Origin: Poa pratensis
Lineage: Eukaryota > Streptophyta > Magnoliopsida > Poales > Poaceae
NCBI GenBank assembly: GCA_947311845.1
Contig: CAMZMU010000069.1
Location: forward strand, 12,672,950-12,736,949
Direction of reading: 5' to 3'
DNA length: 64,000 bases
Made by a program: the position numbers and the translations under genes. The notes beneath the pieces were generated by a model. It ran no database searches. It worked only from the letters and a program-made list of their open reading frames with translations, and was not told where the DNA came from. Of the stretch, positions 11,436 to 22,764 are shown piece by piece (the stretch's first letter is position 1; every line of letters starts with the position of its first letter).

Positions 11436-12226
11436 GCGCCGGCCGGAGTGCCAGAGGGCGACGCTGGCTGGCTGTACAGAGGAGTCACCGGGTCGGTCGC
11501 CGGACGTCACCGGGTCGGTGAAACACGACGGCTCCACTGCTGCTTGCATGCTAACATCAATTCAGGGTCTCTTTTTCTTGAGGATGTATTAATCCGACGT
11601 GCTTGAGCTAGAAATTTGTCTTATTTTGTCATCTCAACTACTCCGATCTTGACACAACTGGCAGGTCCATTTCTGTTAGAACTAGAAAATTTTATTAGCT
11701 CTGTGATCTGGGGAATACTTTGCTGGTTCTGCTTAATATGCCACCATAACATCGTACTGCTAGAGGAGCAGGCCAAGTCGTATCAGCAATTTCAGATGTT
11801 TAATGGTGGTTTGTATTGGAAACTTTACGAGTCTTTTTACTGAGTGCAACTCTCATCGCTTTTGATATCTTAACGTTCCTTTGTACCTAGGATAAATCAG
11901 CTTTACAAAAACGGTGTGGTGTGTCTGGTCGTGAAATGAGAGCTCTCTCCACAACTGTATCATGATCTAACATACCTTTGAATTGAAATTTTTTGAACCC
12001 TTGTATTACTGCCTTATTGGGCTTAAAGTTTTTCTTGTTTCCACAAAATCTATTCAAGGCAAGGGCCATATGCTCATTGAAAGCAAACTTCAAGTCCTCA
12101 CGGCCACTTGACATGTCCTCTTCTTGTTCTTCATCAATTTTTGCTTCCACATGGGATGCTCTCGAACTTCAAGGCAAGGTTGAACTTTTTGGATCCTTGG
12201 CAATGCCATTAATCGAAGTCTTGGCG
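11436..12226. other. 3' flank of NPY-like gene with an unassigned minus-strand ORF
   Basis: 11436-11880 is presumed 3'UTR and flank. A minus-strand frame at 12150-11887 (87 residues, start MEAKIDEEQEEDMSSGREDL) has no family I recognise and no start context; it could be a transposon fragment. Confidence 0.3.
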
Positions 12227-12234
12227 AAAAAGCT

Positions 12235-13023
12235 GGGCCCCTCTCCTTCCGTTTGCCGCTCCGGCGGTAGGAGGGAGGGGGACCCCGTTTTTTTGCATGG
12301 TAATTCAGGTTTGGAAGTTTCTAGCATGGTGCGTCGTTGGGGTGGTGGGAGCGGCGCCCGGGCAAATAAATCTGCCTCAACTCTACTCCCACACCGGCGT
12401 TGTCCTTCATGGCGGCGTCTCGGAGTTGGTGGCTATGTGTGCTTGCCGATCGGTGGTTGTAGGGTGCATGGATGGTGTCGGCGAGGCGGCGGCGGCGACT
12501 CCATCAGATGGTTTTTTCCTCCTGCTCTGTCCCCGTTGTTGCGGCGTTGTCTCCGGCGCCATGGTGGAGCAGAGAGGATTCGTCCAGGAGTACGTGCAGA
12601 CGGTGGTCTGCACTGGTGACAGCTGGAAGATGGTGCACCTTGTGATGGTTTCGTGGTTGAAGGCTGACGGTTCTGGTTCTCTACTCCGACATCGTCGTGT
12701 GTGGGTGTCAGTGCTGAAGTTCGATGGCGTGTCCGGGGACATGCTGCCCCGGTCCGATTCTTTCAACGGCAATGATTTGTCCTATGGCAAACTACTTTGG
12801 AGGTCCGAAAAGCTGATGATCGGCGATGGAGCCGCGTCGAGCTCGGGTGAAGAGGTGATCTGTCTATTTTTTCCTTGGTGGTTGCTACGGTGGTGCCGAA
12901 AAAGATAGATAGGCGTTGGTTTGTCACATAGGTTTATCCTATCTTTCCAGATCCGTAAGATCGGTGTATACGTACTTTGTATCTCGTCTTTTATTTATCA
13001 ATGAGAATCGTATTACCATAAAA
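12235..13023 (+). mobile_element. Poly-A retroposon, 5'-truncated relative of the 40632 element
   Basis: The left end shares GCTCCGGCGG and GGGGGACCCCG blocks with the retroposon at 40632-41361. The right end is CAATGAGAATCGTATTACCAT plus A8. The repeat AAAAAGCT is found at 12227-12234 and 13024-13031, but it overlaps the A tail, so the target duplication is less certain than for the other members. No coding domain is recognised. Confidence 0.5.
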
Positions 13024-13502
13024 AAAAAGCTTACCACACACACACACGGACAGAGCGCTCCTCACTACAGGGCCAGCTACTTGACCGCCTCATTAACCGG
13101 CCGCCGGAAATCTTTCTGCCGCGCCATGACCGTCGGAGAACCCACCACGGGGCACGGGCAGACGGTGTGCGTGACCGGCGCCGGCGGGTACATCGGGTCG
13201 TGGATCGTCAAGCTCCTCCTCGACAAGGGCTACGCCGTGCGAGGCACCGTCAGGAACCCCGGTAATTCTTGCGGCGGCGGCGTGGATACATGGGATCGAT
13301 CTGCGGCTGGTTAATCTGACGTACGTGTTGATGTTTTTTGCGTGCAGATGACGCCAAGAACGCGCACCTGAGGGCTCTCGCCGGCGCGGCGGAGAGGCTG
13401 GTGCTGTGCAGGGCCGACCTGCTCGACGCCGACGCGCTGCGCGACGCCATCGCCGGCTGCCACGGCGTCTTCCACACCGCCTCGCCGGTTACCGACGATC
13501 CC

Positions 13503-14022
13503 GTATGATAATATACGTGTATTTAAAGGCTCGATTGATCTAGTTAATTTTGCTGGCCGCTCGATAAGAAACCGATGCTTCGGATCGGATCTGTCCTATA
13601 AACACAGCACACAGCAGACAACAACACGTTCCAAAAATGTTCTTTTGAAATGTTCCGTCGTAACAAAGCTTCTCATAGGATTAGTTCCAAAAATGTTCTC
13701 ACGGCATATTTGCTTCCTGGGAAATTAATACCAGTCATAAAACTATGGAATTAATAAGCCGTTTCTCTTGAAATACTGCCGGATGTGTTTATTTTCAGTG
13801 CAGATTCTATACAGCTGCAAAAATACGGAGTATTTAGGATGTCTTAACTTTTGGATATTTAGTAGTTTCCTCAATTTCGTCATTTTCTCCCGCTGGACAA
13901 TTATTAGTAGAACGCATTTTTTAGCTGCACATCTGGAAATTTTGTCTGTTCGTGTAGCATTTTTTCTCAAAAAAATAATGTTTATGTAGCAAATTAGCTG
14001 CATGCATGTAGTAATCATGCAG
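13503..14022. other. Pseudogene intron 2, nothing recognised
   Basis: AT-rich intronic sequence. The expected first codons of exon 3 are missing from its right end, so an indel probably lies near 14022. Confidence 0.4.
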
Positions 14023-14261
14023 CATTTAACGTGGCGCACGCGCTACGTCATCGAGGCAGCGGCGGAGTCAGGCACGGTCCACCGCGTCGTGCTGACGTCG
14101 TCCATCGGCGCGGTGGCCATGGACCCCAACCGCGCACCGGACGCCGCCGTCGACGAGTCCTGCTGGAGCGACCTCGAATTCTGCAAGAAGACCAAGGTAC
14201 GCAGCATATACACTTGCATGCGTCGTCGCCGGCGGCCGGCGGCTCGTCGGACTGATAATTT

Positions 14262-14380
14262 TTTTTTGCAAGGAAGATCCGATATATTAAAACCAGGTCC
14301 TTACAGAACACCCCAGAACAAAGATAAAATTACAAAGTAGTCCTTCTGGAGCTCGGAGACGAAGACGAAGCAGAACGTGC
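14262..14380 (-). mobile_element. 119-bp severely 5'-truncated LINE-like insertion
   Basis: A perfect 17-bp target duplication CGTCGGACTGATAATTT lies at 14245-14261 and 14381-14397. On the minus strand the insert ends TTTTAATATATCGGATCTTC, CTTGC and then A7-9, a typical plant LINE/SINE tail. It sits in intron 3 of the CCR pseudogene. The perfect repeats suggest a fairly recent event. Confidence 0.8.
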
Positions 14381-14572
14381 CGTCGGACTGATAATTTGAT
14401 GGCGCGCGCGCTTGTGTGTCAGAACTGGTACTGCTACGGGAAGACGGTAGCGGAGCGGTAGGCGTGGAAGGCGGCGGCGGAGCTGGGGGTGGACATGGTG
14501 GTGGTGAACCCGGTGCTGGTGCAGGGCCCGGTGCTGCAGCCGGCGGTGAACGCCAGCCTGTTGCACGTGCTC

Positions 14573-15849
14573 GCACCGATACGGATACGTGTATCCGTAT
14601 CGGGCCGATACGGATACAGAAATACGGCATTTTGAAAATGCGCCAATATGAGGATACGTTTTGATATTTTTGTAAATCAATAAATAAATAAATTTAGTAG
14701 CTATAAACTGCAGAAGAATAGGAGATTACCTTGTTTTGAAGCATCCAAACTCCAATACTGGTTCATGTGAATGAATGTGATGAACTCATGCTCTGCTCTC
14801 CAACTCGGCAACTCTCCAATTCCAACTCCAATTTCCAAAGAGAAAAAACAGAGAGAGAGAATGTTAGCCACACTAAATAAACATGAACTGTAAGCTTGTA
14901 ACTTGAATAAAGAAATGCAGCAGCACTATACCTTTTTTCTTCCAAAGACACCTATTGGGCTAGCTCTCTCCGTAAGTACACTATAAGGGTTGAGGGAAAT
15001 AAGAACCCTCTAGCAATCATGAACCCTCTCCGTAAGTAACTTGAATTATTTTTCATTCATAACAAGCAAGTCCAAACTAGCACGCAGCTATGAGGCCGGA
15101 TAACATGAATGACAGATCAAGGAGCCACTGGTCATTGCATTGTAGCCATTGTGACGAGACAGCGAAAAGCATTCACCATCGATTCAATCCAAATAACCAC
15201 TTATCCAGAACAAATCACGAACCCCAATAATACCTTGGAGATCGGGGATGGACTGGGAGTGCCGGAAGAGGAGCAGCTGCGAATCGTCGGGCGCGGAGGC
15301 GGTGGAGCGGAGGAACCCAAGGAGGCTGCGGAGCCCCCTTGCGCGGAGGAAGGAGAACTCTGCCTTGGCGTCGCGCAGCCCCGCCCGCAGCGCCAGCGTC
15401 ACCTCCCGGTACAGCCGCCGCCGCGCCAGCGCCTCCGCCAGCTCTCCGCCTCCCTCCGAACTCGATGATCCCTCCCCTCCTCCAGCCTCCGCCACAGCCC
15501 GCTCCTTCCGGCTCATCGCCACCGCGCCCACCTCCGGTCGTCGTCAGCTGCTAGATGCGGATCTAGCGGCGACGCCCAAGAGGGAGGAGGCGGCTGCGTC
15601 GGGGCTCGGGGGAAGGTGGGAACTGGGAGTGACGAGGGGAGGGTTACGCGGGTAGGGTTATGCATCTGGGCTGGGCCGTATCGAGAGTGTGTCCAAAACG
15701 TATCAGAATAGGTATCCGAATTATCACCAATTGTTTTAATTCTTTAATTTACCGATACGTCAGAAACCGTATCGATACCGTATCGGAGCCAAATCCGTAT
15801 CAGATACCGTATCCGATACGGACACGCCCTCCCAGCCACGTATCCGTGC
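14573..15849. mobile_element. Gene-capturing TIR transposon in CCR exon 4
   Basis: The CCR reading frame stops after the codons for LLHVL (to 14572) and resumes at [14 protein letters not shown] (15858). The left end is GCACCGATACGGATACG; the right end, reverse-complemented, is GCACGGATACGTGGC. Both subterminal zones are packed with the palindrome-like unit CCGATACGGATAC (at least six copies). Flanking repeats are decayed (ACGTGCTC against AGCGTAGC), so hAT (8 bp) and Mutator (9 bp) cannot be separated. Its centre carries part of a foreign gene (15234-15531). Confidence 0.65.
15234..15531 (-). pseudogene. Captured first exon of an unidentified host gene
   Basis: The minus strand opens MGAVAMSRKERAVAEAGGGE, continues ELAEALARRRLYREVTLALR and ends at SQSIPDLQ next to a GTATTA donor, so it reads as exon 1 with the start of its intron. 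A GC-rich, CCTCCC-rich stretch (15535-15660) upstream looks like the donor gene's leader or promoter. The frame is open for about 99 codons with a strong amphipathic Arg/Leu pattern. I do not recognise the family with confidence. Confidence 0.5.
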
Positions 15850-17728
15850 AGCGTAGCAAGTACCTCGACGGCTCCGTGAAGACGTACGCCAACGCGGTGC
15901 ATGCGTACGTGCACGTCCGCGACACGGCAGCCGCGCACCTATGCGTCTTCGAGGCCCCTGCCGCCGCCGGCCGGTACCTCTGCGTGGACGGCGCCGTGCT
16001 GCATGGGGAGGATGTCGTCACCATCCTCCGCAAGTTCTTCCCCCAGTACCCCATCCCCAAGAGGTCAGTGCATGGATGTTAATCTCCTCAAACTAAACAC
16101 AATGGAAAGCCACCTCGACTGATCAATATTCGTAGTTACTGATTAGTCCGCACAAAAAACCTGTAGATTGAAATCTCCGAGTTGGTTTTTGCTAATTCTC
16201 AGTTGAGATCAACTCTAGAACCGTTGATTGCATCGTGATTCGTGAACACTAGTAGTTGCAAGTGGGTTACAGCTGAGATTTTTTCTATTGTGAGTGAGTT
16301 GCAACTAACATATTTAAGTCGCAAGTGTGTTGCAACTGAAAAAATGATTCATGTAGAAATAAAAATATTCATAGTATCTTAAAATAATTGTTTGACGTAG
16401 TGTGTTTGACACAAATCATATGATGACATCACTTAAATGAGAATTAAATTAATTCTCAACTGAATGAAAATTCGCCACACCCTAAATATTCCAGTTACTG
16501 AGTTGTCCATCCTCTCGTAGTATTATTTGTGTCCGTCCTAATAAAGTGAATCATGGAAACCTACAAGAATAGTAGCACGCTATTGTCAAGTCTACCGTCC
16601 GTGAGAAACAAAAGATCGAAGAAAATTACTTTGACATATAACTTAAGTAAACTATGTTTCACGTTGTTTTGTATTTTGGTAGCGTTTAGCATGGACGTCT
16701 TACTAGTGGACTTGCACGAGTCTAGACATTTGGATCGAATTACCACTGCTTATTTAAGAAAGAGATATTTCTCGATTCGCCTTCTAAGAAGTAGCAAAAC
16801 ATACTCTTTACTCAAAGCTTGGTACGAAATCTTTTTGGGGTCCAATGAGAGTGATATGTTGGGTGGATGAGATGGGAGCGAAAGAGGCGGAAGGAGTCAC
16901 TTAGGGCTTAGGGGCACATGTCATTGCAGTCTCGTGTGGTGATGGTAGTATATTTCTAATTATGGTACATGTGCTAGCTTGTTGATTGATTTTTTTTAAA
17001 CGAAAACTTGTTAATTAATTTGGCTGCTCGTGAGAGCCGTCCCTGTCATTGGTCCCAACATGTCAACACACGTGCTAATTGTATCACTGAAATTTAAGAG
17101 TTTAAATTTATTTGGTGACATCAATTGTCAATAGTTATTGTTGTCGTCTTGCTGCCATGTCATGTCCCGCCGCCGTCTCCAACCATCCCTCTAGCTCCAA
17201 GGAGTTAAGAAGCTGATCCTCTCCCAATACTACCACCAGCTTAAACCCTAACCACCAGCCTAAAACCTAACCCTGACTATTTAACCCTCCTCCTCTCAAC
17301 CTTGTCTATATCGACACAACCACTATGTATCGTCGCCACCCTTACCTCGGCCGACCTCATCTTTGCCATCGTCGCCGATTCGTTGAAGAATCATTTGAAG
17401 CTAAAAGAAAATATCATGTAATTGAATACTAATAGCAAATGCAAAAAATAGGGGAACACATTTTGTGGAACTTTGCGCCTTTTGTGGAACTTTGCGCCTT
17501 TGACGCTTTTATTGGACATGATTTTGTTTTGGAACTATTGGACATGATTGTGATTAAGTACCTCCCACGGCACAACCGTACATGCTGTAGTGGCGAATTA
17601 GTCTTGTTGGCATGTAATTCTACTCGACGCACTAATCATGAGCAGTTCATTAGCACGTGATCAACCTTAGCCTAGTAATTACATGACGCAATAGTGGGGC
17701 TTTCCAAATTATGAATTCCAAAGTAGTA

Positions 17729-18168
17729 CTCTCTCCGTATGGAAAAGGATGTCTTTGGTTTGTCTAAATTTGGACATACTGTTATAAACGATAGCAAATA
17801 AACGACGAAGAGCGGAACGATCAAACCAAAGGGGACACGAGATTTTAACGTGGAAAACCTCTCCAAACAAAGGAGAGGAAAAAACCACGGGCGCCAGCCA
17901 GCAATACTTCACTATATCGGGGTGAGGTTACAAACGCCGGAGATTTACACAATGCGACTTATCCCAGCCGGCGGCTTACAAGATGTATATATAGTGGTAA
18001 AACCCTAGGTCAACTGCAGTCCGACCCGGAAACAACTTGTACCGTACCGCTCCGCTCTCCTCGTCACAAGTCGGCCTTTATCAGTATATACGAATTTGGA
18101 TCACCACAAAATAACACATACATCCAAATTTAGACAAAGTCAAGACATCCTTTTCCGGACGGAGAGAG
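17729..18168. mobile_element. Stowaway-type MITE interrupted by another insertion
   Basis: Ends are CTCTCTCCGTATGGAAAAGG and its inverse (right end CGGACGGAGAGAG), flanked by TA (17727-17728, 18169-18170). Both arms continue as GATGTCTT...TTTGTCTAAATTTGGA, so the original was a palindromic Mariner-type MITE of about 135 bp. The middle is occupied by the sequence at 17780-18083. Confidence 0.7.
17780..18083. mobile_element. Small LTR/TRIM-like insertion inside the MITE
   Basis: The 304-bp insert starts TGTTATAAACG and ends CCTTTATCA. It contains GAGATTTTAACGTGGAAAAC and ACCACGGGCGCCAGCC, phrases I associate with small grass LTR elements. I find no clear LTR pair and no clean target duplication, so the class is tentative. 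Confidence 0.35.
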
Positions 18169-18524
18169 TAACATGTAATTTTAGTTGGGCGCTGGCACGC
18201 CCCACGCGCATATCTTTGCACGCATGCAGTAAATTTCCATGGCTAGAGAAGTCTCCCCACGAATTCATCGTGGTGCAAAAGGTTACTCCATCATGGATGG
18301 TTGGTGAGAATGAGATTACTAATTAGTTACATTACACGTCCTTCTCGTCTGGCAGGTGCTCCGACGAGGTGAACCCGAGGAAGCAGCCATACAAGATATC
18401 GAACCAGCGTCACCGTGACCTCGGCGTCGAGTTCGCGCCGGCGGCGCAGTGCCTCTACGACACTGTCGTCTGCTTCCAGGAGAAGGGCATCCTCCCGGCG
18501 GCCCCTGCTCCGGCACAGCAGTGA

Positions 18525-19592
18525 GCGAGTGTGTGCATTTGTTTTATGGAAGCAAACATGCATGTCGATCTTTAACACAAGTCTCGGCGTGTATGTGTAG
18601 TCTCAACTGTATGCATCTGGTCTAGGTGAATTCGAGGTAATGGGTGAAGTATGTGACTGTGTATGCATGCTTATGTGATGTGGATTTTGTATCTGTTGCA
18701 AATATCAATGTTGCAGCAGTTTGAAGTTTAATTGGCATGCTCTTGTTGTTCATTGGCTATATGTATCAATCGATGTAGAGGCCAAGTCGTTGTTCCTCAA
18801 TTCGGAAAAACTTATGTTGTCTTAAATGAAGTGCTTGAAAATAAATAATGTTTCATTCTCGACTTGTCTTGGTTAGTTCCCCTTCTAGAATTTGTGACTT
18901 GATCAAGATCTTTTGAAACGAATTGACTCGCACATACCCTCACTTTTTTTTCTTCCAAAAAGCAGGACCACATCCTCCGCATCAACTTCGATGATGCATA
19001 CAACCATTTTTATTAGCCTCACATACGTCAAAGGTAGTGTTGTCTCAACAGCTTGCTTTTTCGCAAATCCAAAATGCATTGCTTGAGCCTGGAAGGTGCA
19101 GATCAACAATGATTTTATTTTGGTTGTTTGACCCAGACTAGTAAGATTGCACGTGCACGCACTATCGACTAATATATATTCAGCCAAACGTATTACGAAG
19201 ACTACAATTTAAATTGTTGTATGTCGCAAAGCAACATAGATCATGTGTCCAATTACAAAAAGAAATGTGACAAATTACCATACTGAAGTTAGTGGTAGTG
19301 TAGTATATGATCAGCTTGCCAACCAAGAGTTCACATGTTGGTTTAGCCGGAGAGTCCGCGTCGTGATATATTTTCCAGACCATGACCTTCCATCAATCGA
19401 GTTTGTCGAGGCCGTACAGATGATCCTCGGTCAGCGAGACCACCATATACTTGGGAGTCACGGAGATGTACCTAAATGCATCTTCTGGGTCTGAACAAAA
19501 CTGAATAAACACCTCTTGCATCATTGTGTATACAGATGCTTCTTGGGAAGACCTTGCATCGTTCCGCCAAAGCCACCCTAGTCCAATGGCCA
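18525..19592. other. 3' flank of CCR pseudogene, no gene recognised
   Basis: Minus-strand frames at 19187-18903 and 19614-19393 are open but have no domain I can name; the second (SDPEDAFRYISVTPKYMVV) may be a transposon relic. Confidence 0.35.
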
Positions 19593-19870
19593 AGTCATTC
19601 CAGCTTGAGGACAAGCTGTTTGACGATGGGGATAGATGTATGTGGGGTCAGCAAAACCAGAGGCGTTGCGGCAGGGTTAGATTAGTTAGGCAAGTCTAAT
19701 AAGGATAGGATTTAGTCCCGTAGGAGGTTTTTCCTTTGTTACCAATTCGGTTAGCCAAATAAATAGGAGTCCTTCTTTTCCTACAAGTCAGTTATAACCC
19801 GCAGGCTATATTATGCCCTAGGATCGTTATTGAGAATCAAGCAATGGATTAAACACAAACAAATCTACAT
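19593..19870 (+). mobile_element. 3' end of a Gypsy-type LTR element (remnant)
   Basis: The phrase encoding QLEDKLFDDGDRC followed by an AT-rich segment with AAATAAATAGGAG (TATA-like) and TCAGTTATAACCC resembles the end of a Gypsy polyprotein running into its LTR. No matching second LTR is in the window. Confidence 0.35.
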
Positions 19871-20280
19871 CCCAATCCCCTTCCTGTTTGGATCATCTAG
19901 CAGCTCTGGGCGCCGTGGCTACAAGCCCCGGCCTCCCATCGAGCACCCCTATGACCTCAGATCAGGGTCGGGGGCTACCCTATCCTCAAATTCTACCAAC
20001 TCCTCGGCAAGGATAAAAACTGAAGACTTTACAGCGGATTTCGGTTTATTTGGAAGCGCAGGCCTGCAAGAAAATTAGTTTGAAATGGCAGTTCTGGCAC
20101 CATTTTTCGTAATCTTTCTTTTCACAGCTCCACGGTGATAGAAAACATAGCACGACATCGTTCAAGGGGGTTTAGATGATAGAGGTGTGTTTGTCACCCT
20201 GCTGTTAAAGGCAACAAATCAATGTAGATTATTAAGATGATATGGAAACTGCACTGGTTATTCTATTAGAAACCATTTAG
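19871..20280. other. No gene recognised
   Basis: A short open frame rich in Arg/Ser/Pro (about 19900-20075), possibly more LTR-element debris, then AT-rich sequence. Confidence 0.3.
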
Positions 20281-20700
20281 TTGCAATCAAGACCAGTGTT
20301 AGAGATTGATATGGATACATTTGTAAACGAATTTGTCAGAGTGAAAGTGGGAGACAAAGATATTCACAATATTCCTCAATACAACAAAGTCACAACTAAG
20401 GATATTTTCTTCTTTGATGTTACCTTTGAGCTAGAAGTTGTGGTGGAGAGCTGGTATAATTGTCCAAAGAGGAGACGGCCTAAAGAAACAACAAAATCTT
20501 ACTGGTGTTGATAACGGGGATGCATGAAAGTCACAAATGCAGAGACTGCAAGAGAGAGAGAATTAATTTGAGTAGTATGTCAATGTCCCAATTTGAGGCT
20601 CATTGGAAAAATCTTAGGAAGGATGCAACCGTAGATTCTATGCTAAAGAAAAAACAAGTGGAGGAGAGAAGCAAAAACCTGCAACAACATAAATTTTGAA
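20281..20700 (+). pseudogene. LINE/retroelement gag-like fragment
   Basis: The frame VRVKVGDKDIHNIPQYNKVT then FFFDVTFELEV matches the pattern of DUF4283/zinc-knuckle ORF1 proteins of plant LINEs (R.KV...D..KIP......Y.V.FE.E), and WYNCPKRRRP follows. Frame changes occur near 20515, after which acidic/basic helical residues continue. Partial and dead. Confidence 0.35.
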
Positions 20701-20997
20701 AAGACATCATCCTGACAAAGCATGGACAACTTCTAATGTGAATACATCCACAATACATCACGGCTGATGTTTAAAAAATACGGTAAAGGAGAGTTTCAAC
20801 CCCAAAAATATCCCAAAAATACTTATACACGTGCAGTGCAAGTTTTAACCTTTTTATAAGGTATAGTTAAAATGACGAAATTTACTTTAACGAATAGTAT
20901 ATAAGTAATGAAATATATGAGAAATATCTATAGGGAAATAGAGGAGAATAAAGAGGAGATAGTTAAGACGGAAGAGATAAAAAAAATTAGATAAAAG
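20701..20997. other. AT-rich spacer
   Basis: Nothing recognised. Confidence 0.4.
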
Positions 20998-21370
20998 GGG
21001 CTGTCCTCCTGCTTCATTAACGAAACATTCCGGGCTACAAGGATCCAGTTTTTCCAACATCTACTGATTACATCAAACCACAGCCTAATGCACAACAGAT
21101 AAGGGGTCTCAACCAACAGAAAGATAAAAAGTAGCAGAGAGCGTACAGCAAACAAACTGCAACAAGACAACAACACCTGATACTACACCCTAGACCTAAG
21201 AGAAGGAGAGCCCAGGTGCAATCGTTCGTGATGAAGGTCAACCACTGTCGATTCTTCGACATGTTGGATTCCAACCGCGCGCTCGACTGAAGACGTCTCA
21301 AGTGGAGGCGGTCCAGGAGATAATTGTGTTTTGCAACTAGTCAGATTTCTGTTGTTAAAAAACCGCCAAA
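20998..21370 (-). mobile_element. Possible 5'-truncated LINE 3' end
   Basis: Read on the minus strand this stretch ends CGTTAATGAAGCAGGAGGAC, then AGCCCCTTTTATC, a form common at the 3' ends of grass LINEs. No target duplication was found, so this is tentative. Confidence 0.3.
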
Positions 21371-21848
21371 CGAGTGGATGAATGATCAATACTGAACGTG
21401 CCAAATCCCTTGACTCGTGTTTTCAATATTCTCGTACACGTTTTCAACCAAACCCATTGTACTACCTTTCAACTCAAAGATCAGGTATTTTTACACAGAT
21501 TTGCTCTAGGAAAAACAATCAAAGAATGAAAGAAACAAATGCCCATCTTTCTGGCAGCATGGTAGTAGCTAGGACGTAGCGGTGGGGTGCCGCAACTATC
21601 TTCTTCGGTGCAAGCTGCTCCGCTCTCTCAGCGCAGGGGCTCCAGATATGGACAAAGTTCCAAAACTTTGCCACTATGAACAGAAATGGAAAGAATACAC
21701 CAGTGTGTGCTCAAACCACAGCCGCTGATCCCACAGTGTCGGCAGCATCAACCTCGTGGCAGCATCAGCTGGTCGACAGACGATAGAGCGCGGGTCGGGG
21801 TCTCACGCCAAAGCACAGTCTAGGTAGCTAAGCTGCGAAGCAGAGCAA
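21371..21848. other. Upstream flank of kinase pseudogene
   Basis: No coding signal; presumed former promoter and leader of the kinase gene. Confidence 0.35.
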
Positions 21849-22014
21849 TGGAAGCTTTGCTTCCCCTGCTTGGGTGTGAGAAAGGGGAGAGTGCCACCGC
21901 CGCCGGTGGAAGCAACTCCCGGCGATCCACACCACCGCAACCGCAATAATGTCGCTGCGGCCGCTCGGATGTTCTCCTTCGAGGAGCTCGCGGCGGCGAC
22001 CAGGGGCTTCAGGG

Positions 22015-22497
22015 TGTTGAAAATAAATATATTGTCTAGCCCATTTCCATCAGTTCGGACTTTTGGTCTAGTTGGCTAGTGTATCAATTTAATATAGTAT
22101 CAGAGCCAAGAGGTCTCGAGTTCGAGACCCCGCTCACGCGGATTAAAAAAAAGGAAAAAAAGATCCCGCGGCCCGCTCCTATCCCACGCTAAGGACTAAA
22201 ATAGCCTAGACGTGAGGGGGAGTGTTGAATATAAAAAATTCCCGTCCGAACTGATGGAAATGGGCTAGGCAATATATTTATATTCAACACTCCCCCTTCA
22301 CGTCTAGGCTATTTTAGTCCTTAACATGAGTTCGGTGCAGGCCGCAGAATCTTTTTTTTTCTTTTTTTAATACTGCGTGAGCAGGGTCTGATCTTGAGAC
22401 CTCTTGCTCTGATACCATATAGAATTTTTGCACTAGCCAATTATCCCAAAAGTGCGAACTGATGGAAATGGGCTAGGCAATATATTTATATTCAACA
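22015..22497. mobile_element. Fold-back LTR element: two miniature LTR elements head to head
   Basis: Perfect 5-bp target duplication CAGGG (22010-22014, 22498-22502); joining the flanks restores TTC AGG GAA in the kinase. The element starts TGTTGAAAATAAATATATTG and ends with its inverse. In order: LTR, a primer-binding-like TAGTATCAGAGCC, spacer, purine tract GTGAGGGGGAG, a short hybrid LTR (TGTTGAATATAAAAAATTCC then inverted LTR to 22297), then the mirror order: CTCCCCCTTCAC, spacer, CTCTGATACCAT, inverted LTR. TGGTATCAGAGC is the complement of initiator tRNA-Met, the usual primer of Copia-type elements. There is no coding capacity. Confidence 0.75.
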
Positions 22498-22764
22498 CAG
22501 GGAAGCGTACCTCGTCGCTGGTGAGGAGTTGTGCCTCTACAAAGCTCACCTTAAAAGCGTCAACCAGGTACGATCGAGTGAATCCAGCTACCTAAATCTT
22601 TGTTAGTTACATTAGTTAGGTAGTTTCGTTTGTACCACGAATTGATCATCATCTACATCTGTAGGATGTTGCCATGAAGCTGCAGCATCTTGTCGATCGT
22701 ACTGGATCAACGGAGCAACGCAACTTTTTAAGCGAGTTTCTTGCTCGCGTGCTTCTGCGCCGAC

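Larger units (their letters stand above)
16064..18355 (+). other. Long last intron of the CCR pseudogene
   Basis: This 2.3-kb intron is AT-rich. It holds a probable MITE-like palindromic stretch (16195-16480, ends near TTCTCAGTTGAG and TTCTCAACTGA), a tiny insertion (16992-17006, TTTTTTAAACGAAAA) between imperfect 14-bp repeats CTTGTTGATTGATT and CTTGTTAATTAATT, a tandem TTTTGTGGAACTTTGCGCC pair (about 17460-17505), and the Stowaway element listed separately. Confidence 0.5.
13126..18524 (+). pseudogene. CCR-like: Cinnamoyl-CoA reductase pseudogene
   Basis: Exons: 13126-13261, 13348-13502, about 14023-14196, 14423-14572 plus 15858-16063 (one exon split by a transposon), and 18356-18524. The N-terminus holds the NADP-binding motif [28 protein letters not shown] follows, then [17 protein letters not shown]. 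The CCR signature NWYCYGK begins exon 4 right after KKTK of exon 3. The end is GVEFAPAAQCLYDTVVCFQEKG. CCR reduces hydroxycinnamoyl-CoA esters to aldehydes at the entry to monolignol synthesis. Lesions: exon 3 reads HLTW where EPAVRG-like residues are expected, an in-frame TAG at 14459-14461 (AER*AW), and a 1.3-kb transposon in exon 4. The stop is a substitution, so loss of function does not depend on base-calling of a homopolymer. Confidence 0.88.

Noticed and set aside
14245..14397. Tandem duplication in CCR intron 3
   Set aside because: The 17-bp repeats flank a poly-A-tailed insert, so a target duplication explains them better.
17780..18083. Calling the MITE insert a definite SMART-type LTR retrotransposon
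   Set aside because: Length and phrases fit, but I could not find an LTR pair or a 5-bp target duplication.
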